NCBI RefSeq assembly: GCF_002120225.1
Contig: NZ_LAPZ01000014.1
Coordinates: forward strand, 1-64,000
Length of the DNA stretch: 64,000 bases
Direction of reading: 5' to 3'
DNA from: Tenacibaculum holothuriorum
Lineage (GTDB): Bacteria; Bacteroidota; Bacteroidia; Flavobacteriales; Flavobacteriaceae
The translations under genes and the position numbers were made by a program. The notes beneath the pieces are model-generated. The model ran no database searches and had not been told where the DNA came from. It was given only the letters and a program-made list of their open reading frames with translations. Shown one piece after another: positions 1 to 7,445 of the stretch. Positions within the stretch are counted from its first letter, which is position 1. Every line of letters starts with the position of its first letter.

Positions 1-218
1 CTCCAGAAGGAACCATTGGTATTTGTGGAGGTATGGCTATGTGTGCATCTTGCCAATGTTATGTGAAATCAGACCATGAATTGCCTGAAATGACTGATGA
101 TGAAGATGCGATGTTGGCGGAAGCATTTTATGTAGAAGATAACAGTCGTTTAGGATGTCAAATACAAATGACACCAGAAATGGATGGCTTAGAAGTAGAA
201 TTAGCTCCTGAGAGCTAA
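1..218 (+). CDS. [2Fe-2S] ferredoxin, adrenodoxin type (5' truncated)
   Basis: Electron carrier with one [2Fe-2S] cluster, cytoplasmic. The readable frame starts at base 3 and the N-terminal part lies outside the window. The cluster-binding pattern is visible: C-x5-C-x2-C (CGGMAMCASC), followed about 36 residues later by the fourth cysteine in RLGCQ. The tail is acidic (GLEVELAPES), as in adrenodoxin/ISC-type ferredoxins. Its stop codon (216-218) overlaps the stop codon of the convergent flavodoxin gene (215-217), so the two electron carriers are arranged tail to tail with no room for a terminator. The family call is firm; the partner enzyme cannot be told. Confidence 0.9.
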   Translation, partial: PEGTIGICGGMAMCASCQCYVKSDHELPEMTDDEDAMLAEAFYVEDNSRLGCQIQMTPEMDGLEVELAPES

Positions 219-739
219 TCTACTTGTTGAAACTCTTTTTCTATTTGCTGTAGCCAATTGGCTAAACGTTCGGGTGTTTTTTCTGGCTCATTATCTTCAT
301 CAATAGCTAAACCATAAAATAAATTTTTACCATCTATTTCTGCTTTAGATTCGGCAAAATCGTATTCTTTGATTGACCATGATCCTATAAGATTTCCCCC
401 GTTTTGTAAAATAACTTTGGCTAAAATTCCTACGCCATCAATAAAATACTCAGCATAACCATATTGATCTCCTAATCCGAAAATAGCTATAGTTTTTCCT
501 GTAAAATCAATCTGTTGAAATTCTTTGTCAAAATAAGTTTCCCAGTCGCTTTGTAAATCACCATCGTACCAAGTAGAAAGCCCTAAAATAAAGTAATCAA
601 AACGTTTAAAATCATCTTTTGTAACGTTAGATACTTCTATTACCTCTAAATCGGTAAGTGTCCAATCGTCAACAATTGAGCTAACTATTTCTTCTGTCAT
701 TCCAGTATCTGAACCGTAGATTAATGCAATTTTATTCAT
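215..739 (-). CDS. fldA: flavodoxin (long-chain, FMN-binding)
   Basis: Small FMN electron carrier that replaces ferredoxin when iron is scarce. The phosphate-binding loop follows strand 1 (residues 9-17, GSDTGMTEE), and the FMN-stacking loops are the STWYDGDLQ region and the GDQYGYAEYF region. At 174 residues it has the usual size of long-chain flavodoxins. I chose the ATG at 739, giving MNKIALIYGS, over an in-frame GTG seven codons upstream, because the first beta strand starts there. It lies 43 bp after the PepSY gene on the same strand and I see no promoter of its own, so it is probably the last gene of the iron operon. Its 3' end overlaps the ferredoxin gene by 4 bp. Confidence 0.93.
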   Translation of the reverse strand: MNKIALIYGSDTGMTEEIVSSIVDDWTLTDLEVIEVSNVTKDDFKRFDYFILGLSTWYDGDLQSDWETYFDKEFQQIDFTGKTIAIFGLGDQYGYAEYFIDGVGILAKVILQNGGNLIGSWSIKEYDFAESKAEIDGKNLFYGLAIDEDNEPEKTPERLANWLQQIEKEFQQVD

Positions 740-782
740 CAATTTAAAATTAAAGGACACTTAACATTTTTAGGCATAGATT

Positions 783-2864
783 TTATATGTTTTCTTTTCG
801 CCAAGAGTTTAAATTTTTAACTAAAAAGATACTTGCTATGGTAACTAGTATTAGCATAAAAATTTCTGAAATATTACTACTTTCGTGTAAGATGGCCTCA
901 ATAAAATGATATACATTGTATAATGCAGCAATACTAGCCCAAATTAATGAGGTTATTTTAAACCATTTCTCAGAAATTTCTAAGGTTAATAGCCCAAATA
1001 GTAAGCACATTCCCTCAAATAAGATTCGATAAATATGATGTATTAAAGGGGCTTCTCCTGTAGCTCCTTCCATTACTAAAGTTTCGTTATAATAAATATT
1101 AAATAAACCGTACATGTGGTGTACAATCCATCCAATTCCTAAAAATATCCAAAGGATAACTATTTTTGTTCTCATAGGTATGTAATTTTGATCTTCTATT
1201 TTTTCTGTTTCTAATTGATTTGTTTTCAACTCCGATTGATTCAATTCTCTTTCTGTAGCTAATAATTGTTTTCGATTTTTATAGTCTATAGGGTGTTTGT
1301 TAAAGGCACTTTGCATTTCGGGTTTTGGTTTAATTTTAAAGTAGACCCAAAGTGCTATTGTTGAAAGTGAAATCCATAATAAATCTATGGTTAAAATGTC
1401 GTATTGTTTATTTTTATAGGTATTCCATATCCAGTTATTTGATACAATTCCGTTAACAATTGGTATTAAAAAACCTAGAACAGCTCCTATTAATAAAGTA
1501 ATTTTGTTTGTGAAATAATTATCACGCTTAAACCTGAAGAATAAGGTGGCTAAAAGCCAAATTCCGAAGAAATAATTATATAGAATTCCCATTTTTTGGG
1601 TTTGGTATGCCTCTGGTAATAGTTTTACAACTAAAAAGAATAATGCTATTACAGGAAATAAAGACAGGCAAATAGCTAAATAAATATGACCTACTTTAGC
1701 AGTATATAAACGTTGTTTTAACGTCATACTTTTTTTGTTACGGGCTTCAATCCAAATTAAAACCCCAGTAATAATTACAAAACAGGTAATTAAAGCAAGA
1801 ATGAAATATATTACTTTAGATAATTTTCCGTTAAAATTCCCAAAGTGTAAACGATACATAGATTGTTGAATATCGTCAGTATATTTTGCCTTAGTAGGGT
1901 TTCTTAATACTGTTGTATGATTACTTTTCAAATCATAGGAAATATAACCGATACTTAAAAATTGTTCTTTTTCGTTTAGTTCTCCGATTAATTCATATTT
2001 CATGCTTTCTCCTCCATAATTTTTTATGAGTAAAAATGTAGGATTAAAATAATTCCAACGAGAAGAGTTCTTTTGGATGAATTGATTTATGCTGGGTAAT
2101 TCTTTTTGAGTACTACCTGTCCATCCGTAAGTTTTTTGGTCAGGACGTAGGTCTTCCATTAATTTCTTTTGATTTCCATTGTATAAAAAATTAGCTGGAA
2201 TTAAAACAAAAATACTTAAGCAAAAGTAAGCTCCAGTTATAGCATACATAAATTGAAAAGGCAAGCCAATAATTCCTAAAGCAGTATGCGCATCTGTCCA
2301 AACTCGCTTGAGTGCATTTTTAGGGTTAAATTGATAAAAATTTGAAATAATTTTTTTCCAATGAACGATTACCCCAGTAACTATAGCAAATAAGAAAAAT
2401 AAGGAAACAAAACCAGCAAGATAAACACCAAAGATTGGGATTTGGGCAAAGAAATGTAAGCGATATAAAAATTCTCCTAAGCTATATTTTTCAGTGTAAG
2501 TTGCAGTTTTTAAAGTATGAATGTTAATTGCTTCATAGTTTTGATATTTAGCTTCTTCGGGAATATTTAGAGTGTCTTTTGCAGGAGAAGATAATAGGTA
2601 GATGTCGTTTCTAGTATTATCTAAATAAAATCGTAAATCTCTACTTGTTAAATGTTTTTCTTTTGATAAATTCTTTAATAAAGAGTCAAAATCTATATTT
2701 TCTCTAGCAATGTGTTTTGAGTGTTTTCCTTCTTCCCATGCTTCAATTTCATCTTTAAATAAAGCAAAAGCCCCTGCAAAGAAAATCACATATAAAGCAA
2801 CACTAATAATAATTCCACTAACAGTATGTGTGTTAAAAAACACGTTGTAGTTTCTGTTACTCAT
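783..2864 (-). CDS. PepSY-associated TM protein, iron-uptake type
   Basis: Inner-membrane protein of the PepSY/PiuB-like group, often encoded beside siderophore receptors and proposed to act in ferric-siderophore reduction or iron handling. The classic N-terminal helix is followed by an LHFF...TGVIVHWKK helix pair, a DAHTALGIIGLPFQFMYAITGAYF segment (a PepSY hallmark) and a second YRLHFG...TGVLIWIEAR unit. The C-terminal third adds several more membrane helices. The start is the ATG at 2864 (MSNRNYNVFF), which overlaps the upstream stop as TAATG; the longer frame to 2951 runs into the upstream gene and is not credible. About 693 residues. The precise biochemical role of the family is unproven. 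Confidence 0.85.
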   Translation of the reverse strand: MSNRNYNVFFNTHTVSGIIISVALYVIFFAGAFALFKDEIEAWEEGKHSKHIARENIDFDSLLKNLSKEKHLTSRDLRFYLDNTRNDIYLLSSPAKDTLNIPEEAKYQNYEAINIHTLKTATYTEKYSLGEFLYRLHFFAQIPIFGVYLAGFVSLFFLFAIVTGVIVHWKKIISNFYQFNPKNALKRVWTDAHTALGIIGLPFQFMYAITGAYFCLSIFVLIPANFLYNGNQKKLMEDLRPDQKTYGWTGSTQKELPSINQFIQKNSSRWNYFNPTFLLIKNYGGESMKYELIGELNEKEQFLSIGYISYDLKSNHTTVLRNPTKAKYTDDIQQSMYRLHFGNFNGKLSKVIYFILALITCFVIITGVLIWIEARNKKSMTLKQRLYTAKVGHIYLAICLSLFPVIALFFLVVKLLPEAYQTQKMGILYNYFFGIWLLATLFFRFKRDNYFTNKITLLIGAVLGFLIPIVNGIVSNNWIWNTYKNKQYDILTIDLLWISLSTIALWVYFKIKPKPEMQSAFNKHPIDYKNRKQLLATERELNQSELKTNQLETEKIEDQNYIPMRTKIVILWIFLGIGWIVHHMYGLFNIYYNETLVMEGATGEAPLIHHIYRILFEGMCLLFGLLTLEISEKWFKITSLIWASIAALYNVYHFIEAILHESSNISEIFMLILVTIASIFLVKNLNSWRKENI

Positions 2865-3166
2865 TAGACGAATGGATTTTGTTGGTTGCCAAATTGATAA
2901 ATTGTAAAAAGAAGAATGGCTGAAAGAATATAAATTCCCCAAGCTTTCCAACCATTATCAAATAAGTAAGGAATAATTAATAAAAGTCCCCAAATAATAA
3001 AGTGAGTGTATATAATTGTGATTAAAATCTCTTTTGAATTAGGTAGCCATACAACTAAGCATATGTGGAGTAATGCAGAAACTATATATCCTCCAAAAAT
3101 TCCTGCTGAAAGTTTTGCGAGCTTTTGAGAATTTGATTGTGTTAAATATTTTGGGTTAGCGGGCAT
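2864..3166 (-). CDS. small membrane protein, DUF3649-like
   Basis: A 100-residue protein with three hydrophobic helices (about residues 20-42, 47-67 and 74-91). The first helix starts LSAGIFGGYIVSALL, resembling the AAVFGGYALAA start of DUF3649 iron-uptake proteins as I remember them; this is a pattern match, not a search. In Proteobacteria DUF3649, PepSY and DUF3325 proteins cluster beside TonB siderophore receptors, and the same set of sizes and topologies is seen here. It is translationally coupled to the PepSY gene (TAATG) and starts 1 bp after the upstream gene ends. Function unknown; probably an accessory to inner-membrane iron transfer. Confidence 0.6.
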   Translation of the reverse strand: MPANPKYLTQSNSQKLAKLSAGIFGGYIVSALLHICLVVWLPNSKEILITIIYTHFIIWGLLLIIPYLFDNGWKAWGIYILSAILLFTIYQFGNQQNPFV

Positions 3167-3167
3167 T

Positions 3168-3482
3168 TTAAAAAGATGAAATTATTTCGAAAGAAAGAGA
3201 AAAAAGTACTAGAACAATAAGGTATTTGTAGTTGATAATTTTTAAAGGATAGATAATAATAACTAAGCTTAGAAAAACTATAAATGAAATTAACCAAAAC
3301 AAAAAACCTGAAAAAGTTCCTAGATAAATCGTAGCGATGTATAATGCTATTATTAATAAAGAAACTCCTATAAAATTTGATAATTTTATGCTTGAAGTTA
3401 GGTTATTTAACATTGTTTTGCTAGAAGTACTATACAGGAAAATAGAACCTGTTAAAAGTAAAAAAAGAATACTTGTAATCAT
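3168..3482 (-). CDS. small membrane protein, DUF3325-like
   Basis: A 104-residue, very hydrophobic protein with an N-terminal helix, a short polar stretch (STSSKTMLNNLTSSIK) and about three further helices. Its size, position and topology resemble DUF3325 proteins of proteobacterial iron loci, but sequence similarity is too weak by eye to be sure. It is the first gene after the siderophore receptor; a strong hairpin (3495-3526) ending 12 bp upstream of its start separates the two. It probably works with the next two gene products at the inner membrane. Function unknown. Confidence 0.5.
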   Translation of the reverse strand: MITSILFLLLTGSIFLYSTSSKTMLNNLTSSIKLSNFIGVSLLIIALYIATIYLGTFSGFLFWLISFIVFLSLVIIIYPLKIINYKYLIVLVLFSLSFEIISSF

Positions 3483-3494
3483 TTTTAAAAAGAA

Positions 3495-3526
3495 ACTACA
3501 AAGCTCTGATTATAGAGCTTTGTAGT
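3495..3526 (-). terminator. intercistronic hairpin, possible leaky terminator
   Basis: A perfect 13-bp stem (3495-3507 with 3514-3526) and a 6-nt loop lie between the receptor gene and the membrane-protein genes. On the minus strand the stem is followed by TTTCTTTTT and then the next ATG. It could be a partial terminator or a processing stem that makes receptor mRNA more abundant than mRNA for the downstream genes. Confidence 0.65.
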
Positions 3527-3550
3527 GTTAAATAATTCAAACGAACGTTA

Positions 3551-5956
3551 TTAAAACTTATAAGTTAATGCACCATAAATAGCTCTTGGTTGTTGAGGTG
3601 TAACAGTACTCCATCCTTTATAATAGGTTTCATTTGTTAAATTGTTTACGTTTACACTAGCCCTAATAGTATTGTTTTCATAAAAAACAGCAGCATTAAA
3701 TACTGTATATGCTGGTAGAATAAATTCTCCAGAGATAGGGTAGTTTTCCATAGTGTTAAAATCGCTTGCTCCATTAAATCCTCCTGAAATTCCAAAGTTT
3801 TTAAGAGTACCCTGTCCAAACTTATAATCAGCCCAAAAGTTATAGTTAAACTTTGCTCCGGCTTCTCCAAATCTATTACCAATTATTGCCGGGTTAGAAG
3901 CAGATTCTAATACTTTAGAGTCATTGTAGCTAAAACCACCTCTAACATTTAATCCGTCAATTGGATTTGCATTAGCTTCTATTTCGATTCCTTGACTCTT
4001 TACTTTTCCATCTTGTACTTTAGAAGGACCAAAACCAATAATTTTATCACTTACCAAGATATTGTAATAACTAATGGTAGTTTCCAATTTATTGTTGAAA
4101 AGATTGGTTTTTATTCCTGTTTCAAATTGATTAGCTCTTTCTAAGTCAAATGATAGTAATTGTGTTCCAACTGCTGGATTATTAGGATCTATCAATGTCA
4201 ATTCTGGGTTCACGTACGAAAAACCATTTTGGTAATTCGCAAAAACAGACACTTTATTTAAAATTGGTTGGTATACTACTCCAAATTTGGGTGATAATGT
4301 AGACTTGGTATATGCAGTTGCATCATCTAAAGGATTGTTTTCATCTCCTTTATAATTAAAACGATCATAACGAACACCAGCCATCACTGATAATTCTGGT
4401 AAAATATTTACTACATCAGAGATGTATGCTCCAAAGATGTTTTGATTTACATCTGTATTTACATTACCAGCACTTGCTAATACTGAATTAATATTAGCTT
4501 TGTTAATAGGTAAATTGGCAAAACCAAAATTAGCAGGAACAGGAATTACTTGCCCTTGAGGATTTACAACGTGTATTCCCCTCCAATTAGAGCTATTATC
4601 AATTGTTTGTGACTTTAAGTAATCTACACCAACTACCAGCCTATTTCTAATTGTTCCGATTTTAAAATCACCTGTAAAGTTTTGTTGTAAGTTGAAAGTG
4701 TTAGTCTCAGCATTAGTGTTTTGAGCATATAAACCAAACATGTTAGCTCGTAAGTTGTACAAGTACGTGTAGTATCCTTGCGATTTTGCATTTCCTCCTG
4801 CAATAATTGTTTGAGAAGACCAATTGTCAGTTATTTTATATGCAATTTCTCCACGATAGTTTTGAGTTGGATTTTTAATAGAAACATCATCATTTGTTAA
4901 TGATAAGTCTGTATTATAATTTAACTCTGTAATATTCTTAAAGGTTAATGGAGCTGCTCTGTTTAAGAATAAGAAAACTTGATTTGTTTGATCGGTTGAT
5001 GATAACTCATAACTTAAATTAAAAGTTAATTTGTCATTTGCTTGGTATGAAATTGCAGGAGCTATGAAGTGAGATTTTCTAAATCCGGCATCTTGAAAAC
5101 TATCTTCAGATTGAAAACCTGCGTTTAAGCGTAATGAAAACTTTTGACTTTCATCTGTTGTGTTGATATCTGCAGTAAGTTTTTTAAAGCCAAAAGAACC
5201 AGCACCAACAGTAATATTACCGCCAGTACCTTTGTAAGGTTTTTTAGTAACTATGTTAATTAAACCACCATAAGAGGTTACAGTACTACCAAATAAAGTA
5301 GCAGATGGTCCTTTAATTACCTCTACACGTTCAACATTAGAAGGATTAATGAATCCGTTAGTAATACCTGGCATTCCATTTACTAATTGAGGTTGCACAG
5401 AGAAACCTCTAACAGAATAATATCCTGCACCATCTCCACTTCTACCAGTTGATGGCCATAGCTGATCGACACCAACAGCATTTTTTAAAGCATCTGAAAA
5501 GTTAGTTACATTTTGAGAAACTAAAAGTTGATTGGTAATTGTGCTATATACCTGAGAATTTTCGATGCTTCTTAAAGGAAGTTTAGCAACATATGCTGTC
5601 TTTTTTCTAGAAAATTTATTTTTTCTGTTAGTATCAACAATTACTTCTTGTAACAACTCGTTTCCTTCAAATAAAGTAATAGAAATGTTTTGTTGTGGTA
5701 CAGTAATAGCTACTGTTTGGGTTTTAAACCCCACGTAGGATATAACAATAGATTCTTGCTTACCTTCAGTTAAATTTGAAATTTCAAAATTTCCATCAAT
5801 ATCAGTCTGAGTACCAATTTTTGAATTTTTTAGTATAACGTTAACTCCTACCAATGGATTGTTGTTGTTATCTAATACTTTTCCGCTTATTTGCGATTTT
5901 TGAGCTGTTATTGCCAAGGTAATAAGTAAAAACATGGCTAGTAAAACTCTTTTCAT
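3551..5956 (-). CDS. TonB-dependent siderophore receptor
   Basis: Outer-membrane receptor that imports ferric siderophores using TonB energy. Order of parts in 801 residues: signal peptide (MKRVLLAMFLLITLAITAQ), carboxypeptidase-D-like regulatory domain (about 20-105), plug (about 125-235, with YSVRGFSVQPQLVNGMPG and the ERVEVIKGPSATLFGS motif), then a 22-strand barrel ending in the aromatic LTYKF. The plug motifs fit the ferrichrome/ferric-siderophore group better than SusC. It is the first gene of the minus-strand iron operon and has the best promoter in the region, next to a palindromic operator. The exact siderophore cannot be told. Confidence 0.92.
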   Translation of the reverse strand: MKRVLLAMFLLITLAITAQKSQISGKVLDNNNNPLVGVNVILKNSKIGTQTDIDGNFEISNLTEGKQESIVISYVGFKTQTVAITVPQQNISITLFEGNELLQEVIVDTNRKNKFSRKKTAYVAKLPLRSIENSQVYSTITNQLLVSQNVTNFSDALKNAVGVDQLWPSTGRSGDGAGYYSVRGFSVQPQLVNGMPGITNGFINPSNVERVEVIKGPSATLFGSTVTSYGGLINIVTKKPYKGTGGNITVGAGSFGFKKLTADINTTDESQKFSLRLNAGFQSEDSFQDAGFRKSHFIAPAISYQANDKLTFNLSYELSSTDQTNQVFLFLNRAAPLTFKNITELNYNTDLSLTNDDVSIKNPTQNYRGEIAYKITDNWSSQTIIAGGNAKSQGYYTYLYNLRANMFGLYAQNTNAETNTFNLQQNFTGDFKIGTIRNRLVVGVDYLKSQTIDNSSNWRGIHVVNPQGQVIPVPANFGFANLPINKANINSVLASAGNVNTDVNQNIFGAYISDVVNILPELSVMAGVRYDRFNYKGDENNPLDDATAYTKSTLSPKFGVVYQPILNKVSVFANYQNGFSYVNPELTLIDPNNPAVGTQLLSFDLERANQFETGIKTNLFNNKLETTISYYNILVSDKIIGFGPSKVQDGKVKSQGIEIEANANPIDGLNVRGGFSYNDSKVLESASNPAIIGNRFGEAGAKFNYNFWADYKFGQGTLKNFGISGGFNGASDFNTMENYPISGEFILPAYTVFNAAVFYENNTIRASVNVNNLTNETYYKGWSTVTPQQPRAIYGALTYKF

Positions 5957-5992
5957 TTGTATTTATTTAGATTTGTTAAAAATAATTTTCAG

Positions 5993-6024
5993 CAAATGTA
6001 GAAAGCAAAACTAAAGTTACAAAA
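5993..6024 (-). promoter_or_regulatory. promoter of the siderophore-receptor operon
   Basis: On the minus strand TTTTG (6020-6024), a 19-bp spacer and TACATTTG (5993-6000) match the Bacteroidota primary sigma consensus TTTG/TAnnTTTG. The predicted start of transcription is near 5987, about 30 nt before the receptor ATG. Confidence 0.8.
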
Positions 6025-6050
6025 TTTATTTAGATTAATTTTAAATAAAT
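6024..6050. promoter_or_regulatory. palindromic operator, likely iron-responsive
   Basis: The perfect inverted repeat ATTTATTTA (6024-6032) / TAAATAAAT (6042-6050) with a 9-bp AT-rich centre abuts the -33 element of the receptor promoter. A repressor bound here would block RNA polymerase. Position and target genes suggest an iron regulator (Fur or a DtxR-type protein), but the regulator is an inference. Confidence 0.6.
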
Positions 6051-6093
6051 TTCTAAAGAAAATTAAAAAGAGAATAACCATTTTTAAAATCTG

Positions 6094-6101
6094 TATATTT
6101 G
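6094..6101 (+). promoter_or_regulatory. -7 element upstream of hmgA
   Basis: TATATTTG matches TAnnTTTG, 167 bp before the hmgA ATG, but no convincing -33 element is seen. The rest of this 311-bp gap (5957-6267) holds the divergent receptor promoter, its operator and the inverted repeat at 6193-6235. I see no gene in it. Confidence 0.4.
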
Positions 6102-6192
6102 TAAGTACACAACTAAATCTAGAAAAGATGTATTGGGAAGGTCTTTTAGCGCACTTAAAATTCATGATAAAACGCAATCCGGAGTAACTAGT

Positions 6193-6235
6193 GTAACAAT
6201 TTATCAATTGAGAAAATGTAGCACTTCATTGTTAC
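6193..6235. promoter_or_regulatory. inverted repeat in hmgA leader
   Basis: GTAACAAT (6193-6200) and ATTGTTAC (6228-6235) form a perfect 8-bp inverted repeat 33 bp before the hmgA start. It could be an operator for an aromatic-catabolism regulator or a leader stem. No regulator gene lies nearby. Confidence 0.35.
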
Positions 6236-6267
6236 GTTGATACATTAACAATTAATACATTAATAAA

Positions 6268-7425
6268 ATGCCTTTTTATCATAAGTTAGGTAACATACCA
6301 CCAAAAAGACACACACAATTCCGTAAAGAAGACGGAAGCTTATATTATGAGCAACTGTTTGGTACTATTGGTTTCGACGGAATGTCAACCAACTCTTACC
6401 ATGAATTTAGACCTACAATGGTTAAAGAAATTCGTAAGCAATATTCTGTTGCACCAAAGGTTGCAAAAGCTAATAATATACAATCGTATCGTTTTAGAGG
6501 ATTTCAAGTTCCACCAGAAAACGATTATTTAGAAAGTAGAAAAGTAGTTTTAACAAACTCTGATTGTAACATTATTCTTTCAGCTCCAAAACAATCAACT
6601 AAAGATTATTTTTATAAGAACACTGATGCGGATGAAGTAATTTTTGTTCATAAAGGAACGGGGAAACTTCGTACCATGTATGGTAATCTTGATTTTAAAT
6701 ACGGAGATTATTTAGTTATTCCACGAGGAATGATTTATAAACTAGATTTTGACGATGAAAATAATAGATTATTTATTGTTGAATCGTACCGTCCAGTATA
6801 TACACCAAAACGTTATAGAAACTGGTTTGGGCAGTTGTTAGAACATTCTCCATTTTGTGAGCGTGATATTCGAAGGCCAGAAGAGCTGGAAACATACAAT
6901 GAGAAAGGTGATTTTCTTATTAAAGTAAAAAAACAAGATGAAATCATAGAAATGGTATATGCATCACATCCATTTGATGTCGTTGGTTATGATGGTTACA
7001 ACTATCCATATGCTTTTTCTATTCATGATTTTGAGCCTATTACAGGACGTATACATCAACCGCCACCGGTACACCAAACTTTTGAAACAGATGCTTTTGT
7101 AATCTGTAGTTTTGTGCCAAGGCTGTACGATTATCACCCTCAAGCAATTCCTGCTCCATACAATCATAGTAATATTGATTCGGATGAGGTACTGTATTAT
7201 GTAGATGGAGATTTTATGAGTCGAAATGATATAGATGCAGGACATATCTCGTTACACCCAGCTGGAATTCCACATGGTCCACACCCTGGAGCTACTGAAA
7301 GAAGTATTGGAGAAACAGTAACAGAAGAGTTAGCAGTAATGGTAGATACATTCAAACCATTAAAGGTAACAGAGGAAGCAATGAAAATAGCTGATGAAGA
7401 TTATTACAAATCTTGGTTAGAGTAA
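6268..7425 (+). CDS. hmgA: homogentisate 1,2-dioxygenase
   Basis: Iron(II) ring-cleaving enzyme that turns homogentisate into maleylacetoacetate in tyrosine and phenylalanine breakdown; cytoplasmic. The N-terminus (MPFYHKLGNIPPKRHTQFR) and the cupin core are characteristic. Likely metal ligands are H300, the acidic pair D306/E307 and H336 or H339 in the PHGPHPG loop. At 385 residues it is shorter than the human enzyme (about 445), which seems usual for the Bacteroidota form. It is followed after 20 bp by hppD, which supplies its substrate. The ATG at 6268 is the natural start. Confidence 0.95.
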   Translation: MPFYHKLGNIPPKRHTQFRKEDGSLYYEQLFGTIGFDGMSTNSYHEFRPTMVKEIRKQYSVAPKVAKANNIQSYRFRGFQVPPENDYLESRKVVLTNSDCNIILSAPKQSTKDYFYKNTDADEVIFVHKGTGKLRTMYGNLDFKYGDYLVIPRGMIYKLDFDDENNRLFIVESYRPVYTPKRYRNWFGQLLEHSPFCERDIRRPEELETYNEKGDFLIKVKKQDEIIEMVYASHPFDVVGYDGYNYPYAFSIHDFEPITGRIHQPPPVHQTFETDAFVICSFVPRLYDYHPQAIPAPYNHSNIDSDEVLYYVDGDFMSRNDIDAGHISLHPAGIPHGPHPGATERSIGETVTEELAVMVDTFKPLKVTEEAMKIADEDYYKSWLE

Positions 7426-7445
7426 CAAAAACAACAAACAACATC

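Noticed and set aside
2865..2951. N-terminal extension of the PepSY protein
   Set aside because: It lies wholly inside the upstream gene and precedes a natural ATG coupled as TAATG.
5989..6207. 72-codon minus-strand frame upstream of the siderophore receptor
   Set aside because: It covers the promoter, operator and hmgA leader; the translation is rich in Phe/Cys/Ile with no domain, as expected from AT-rich noncoding DNA.
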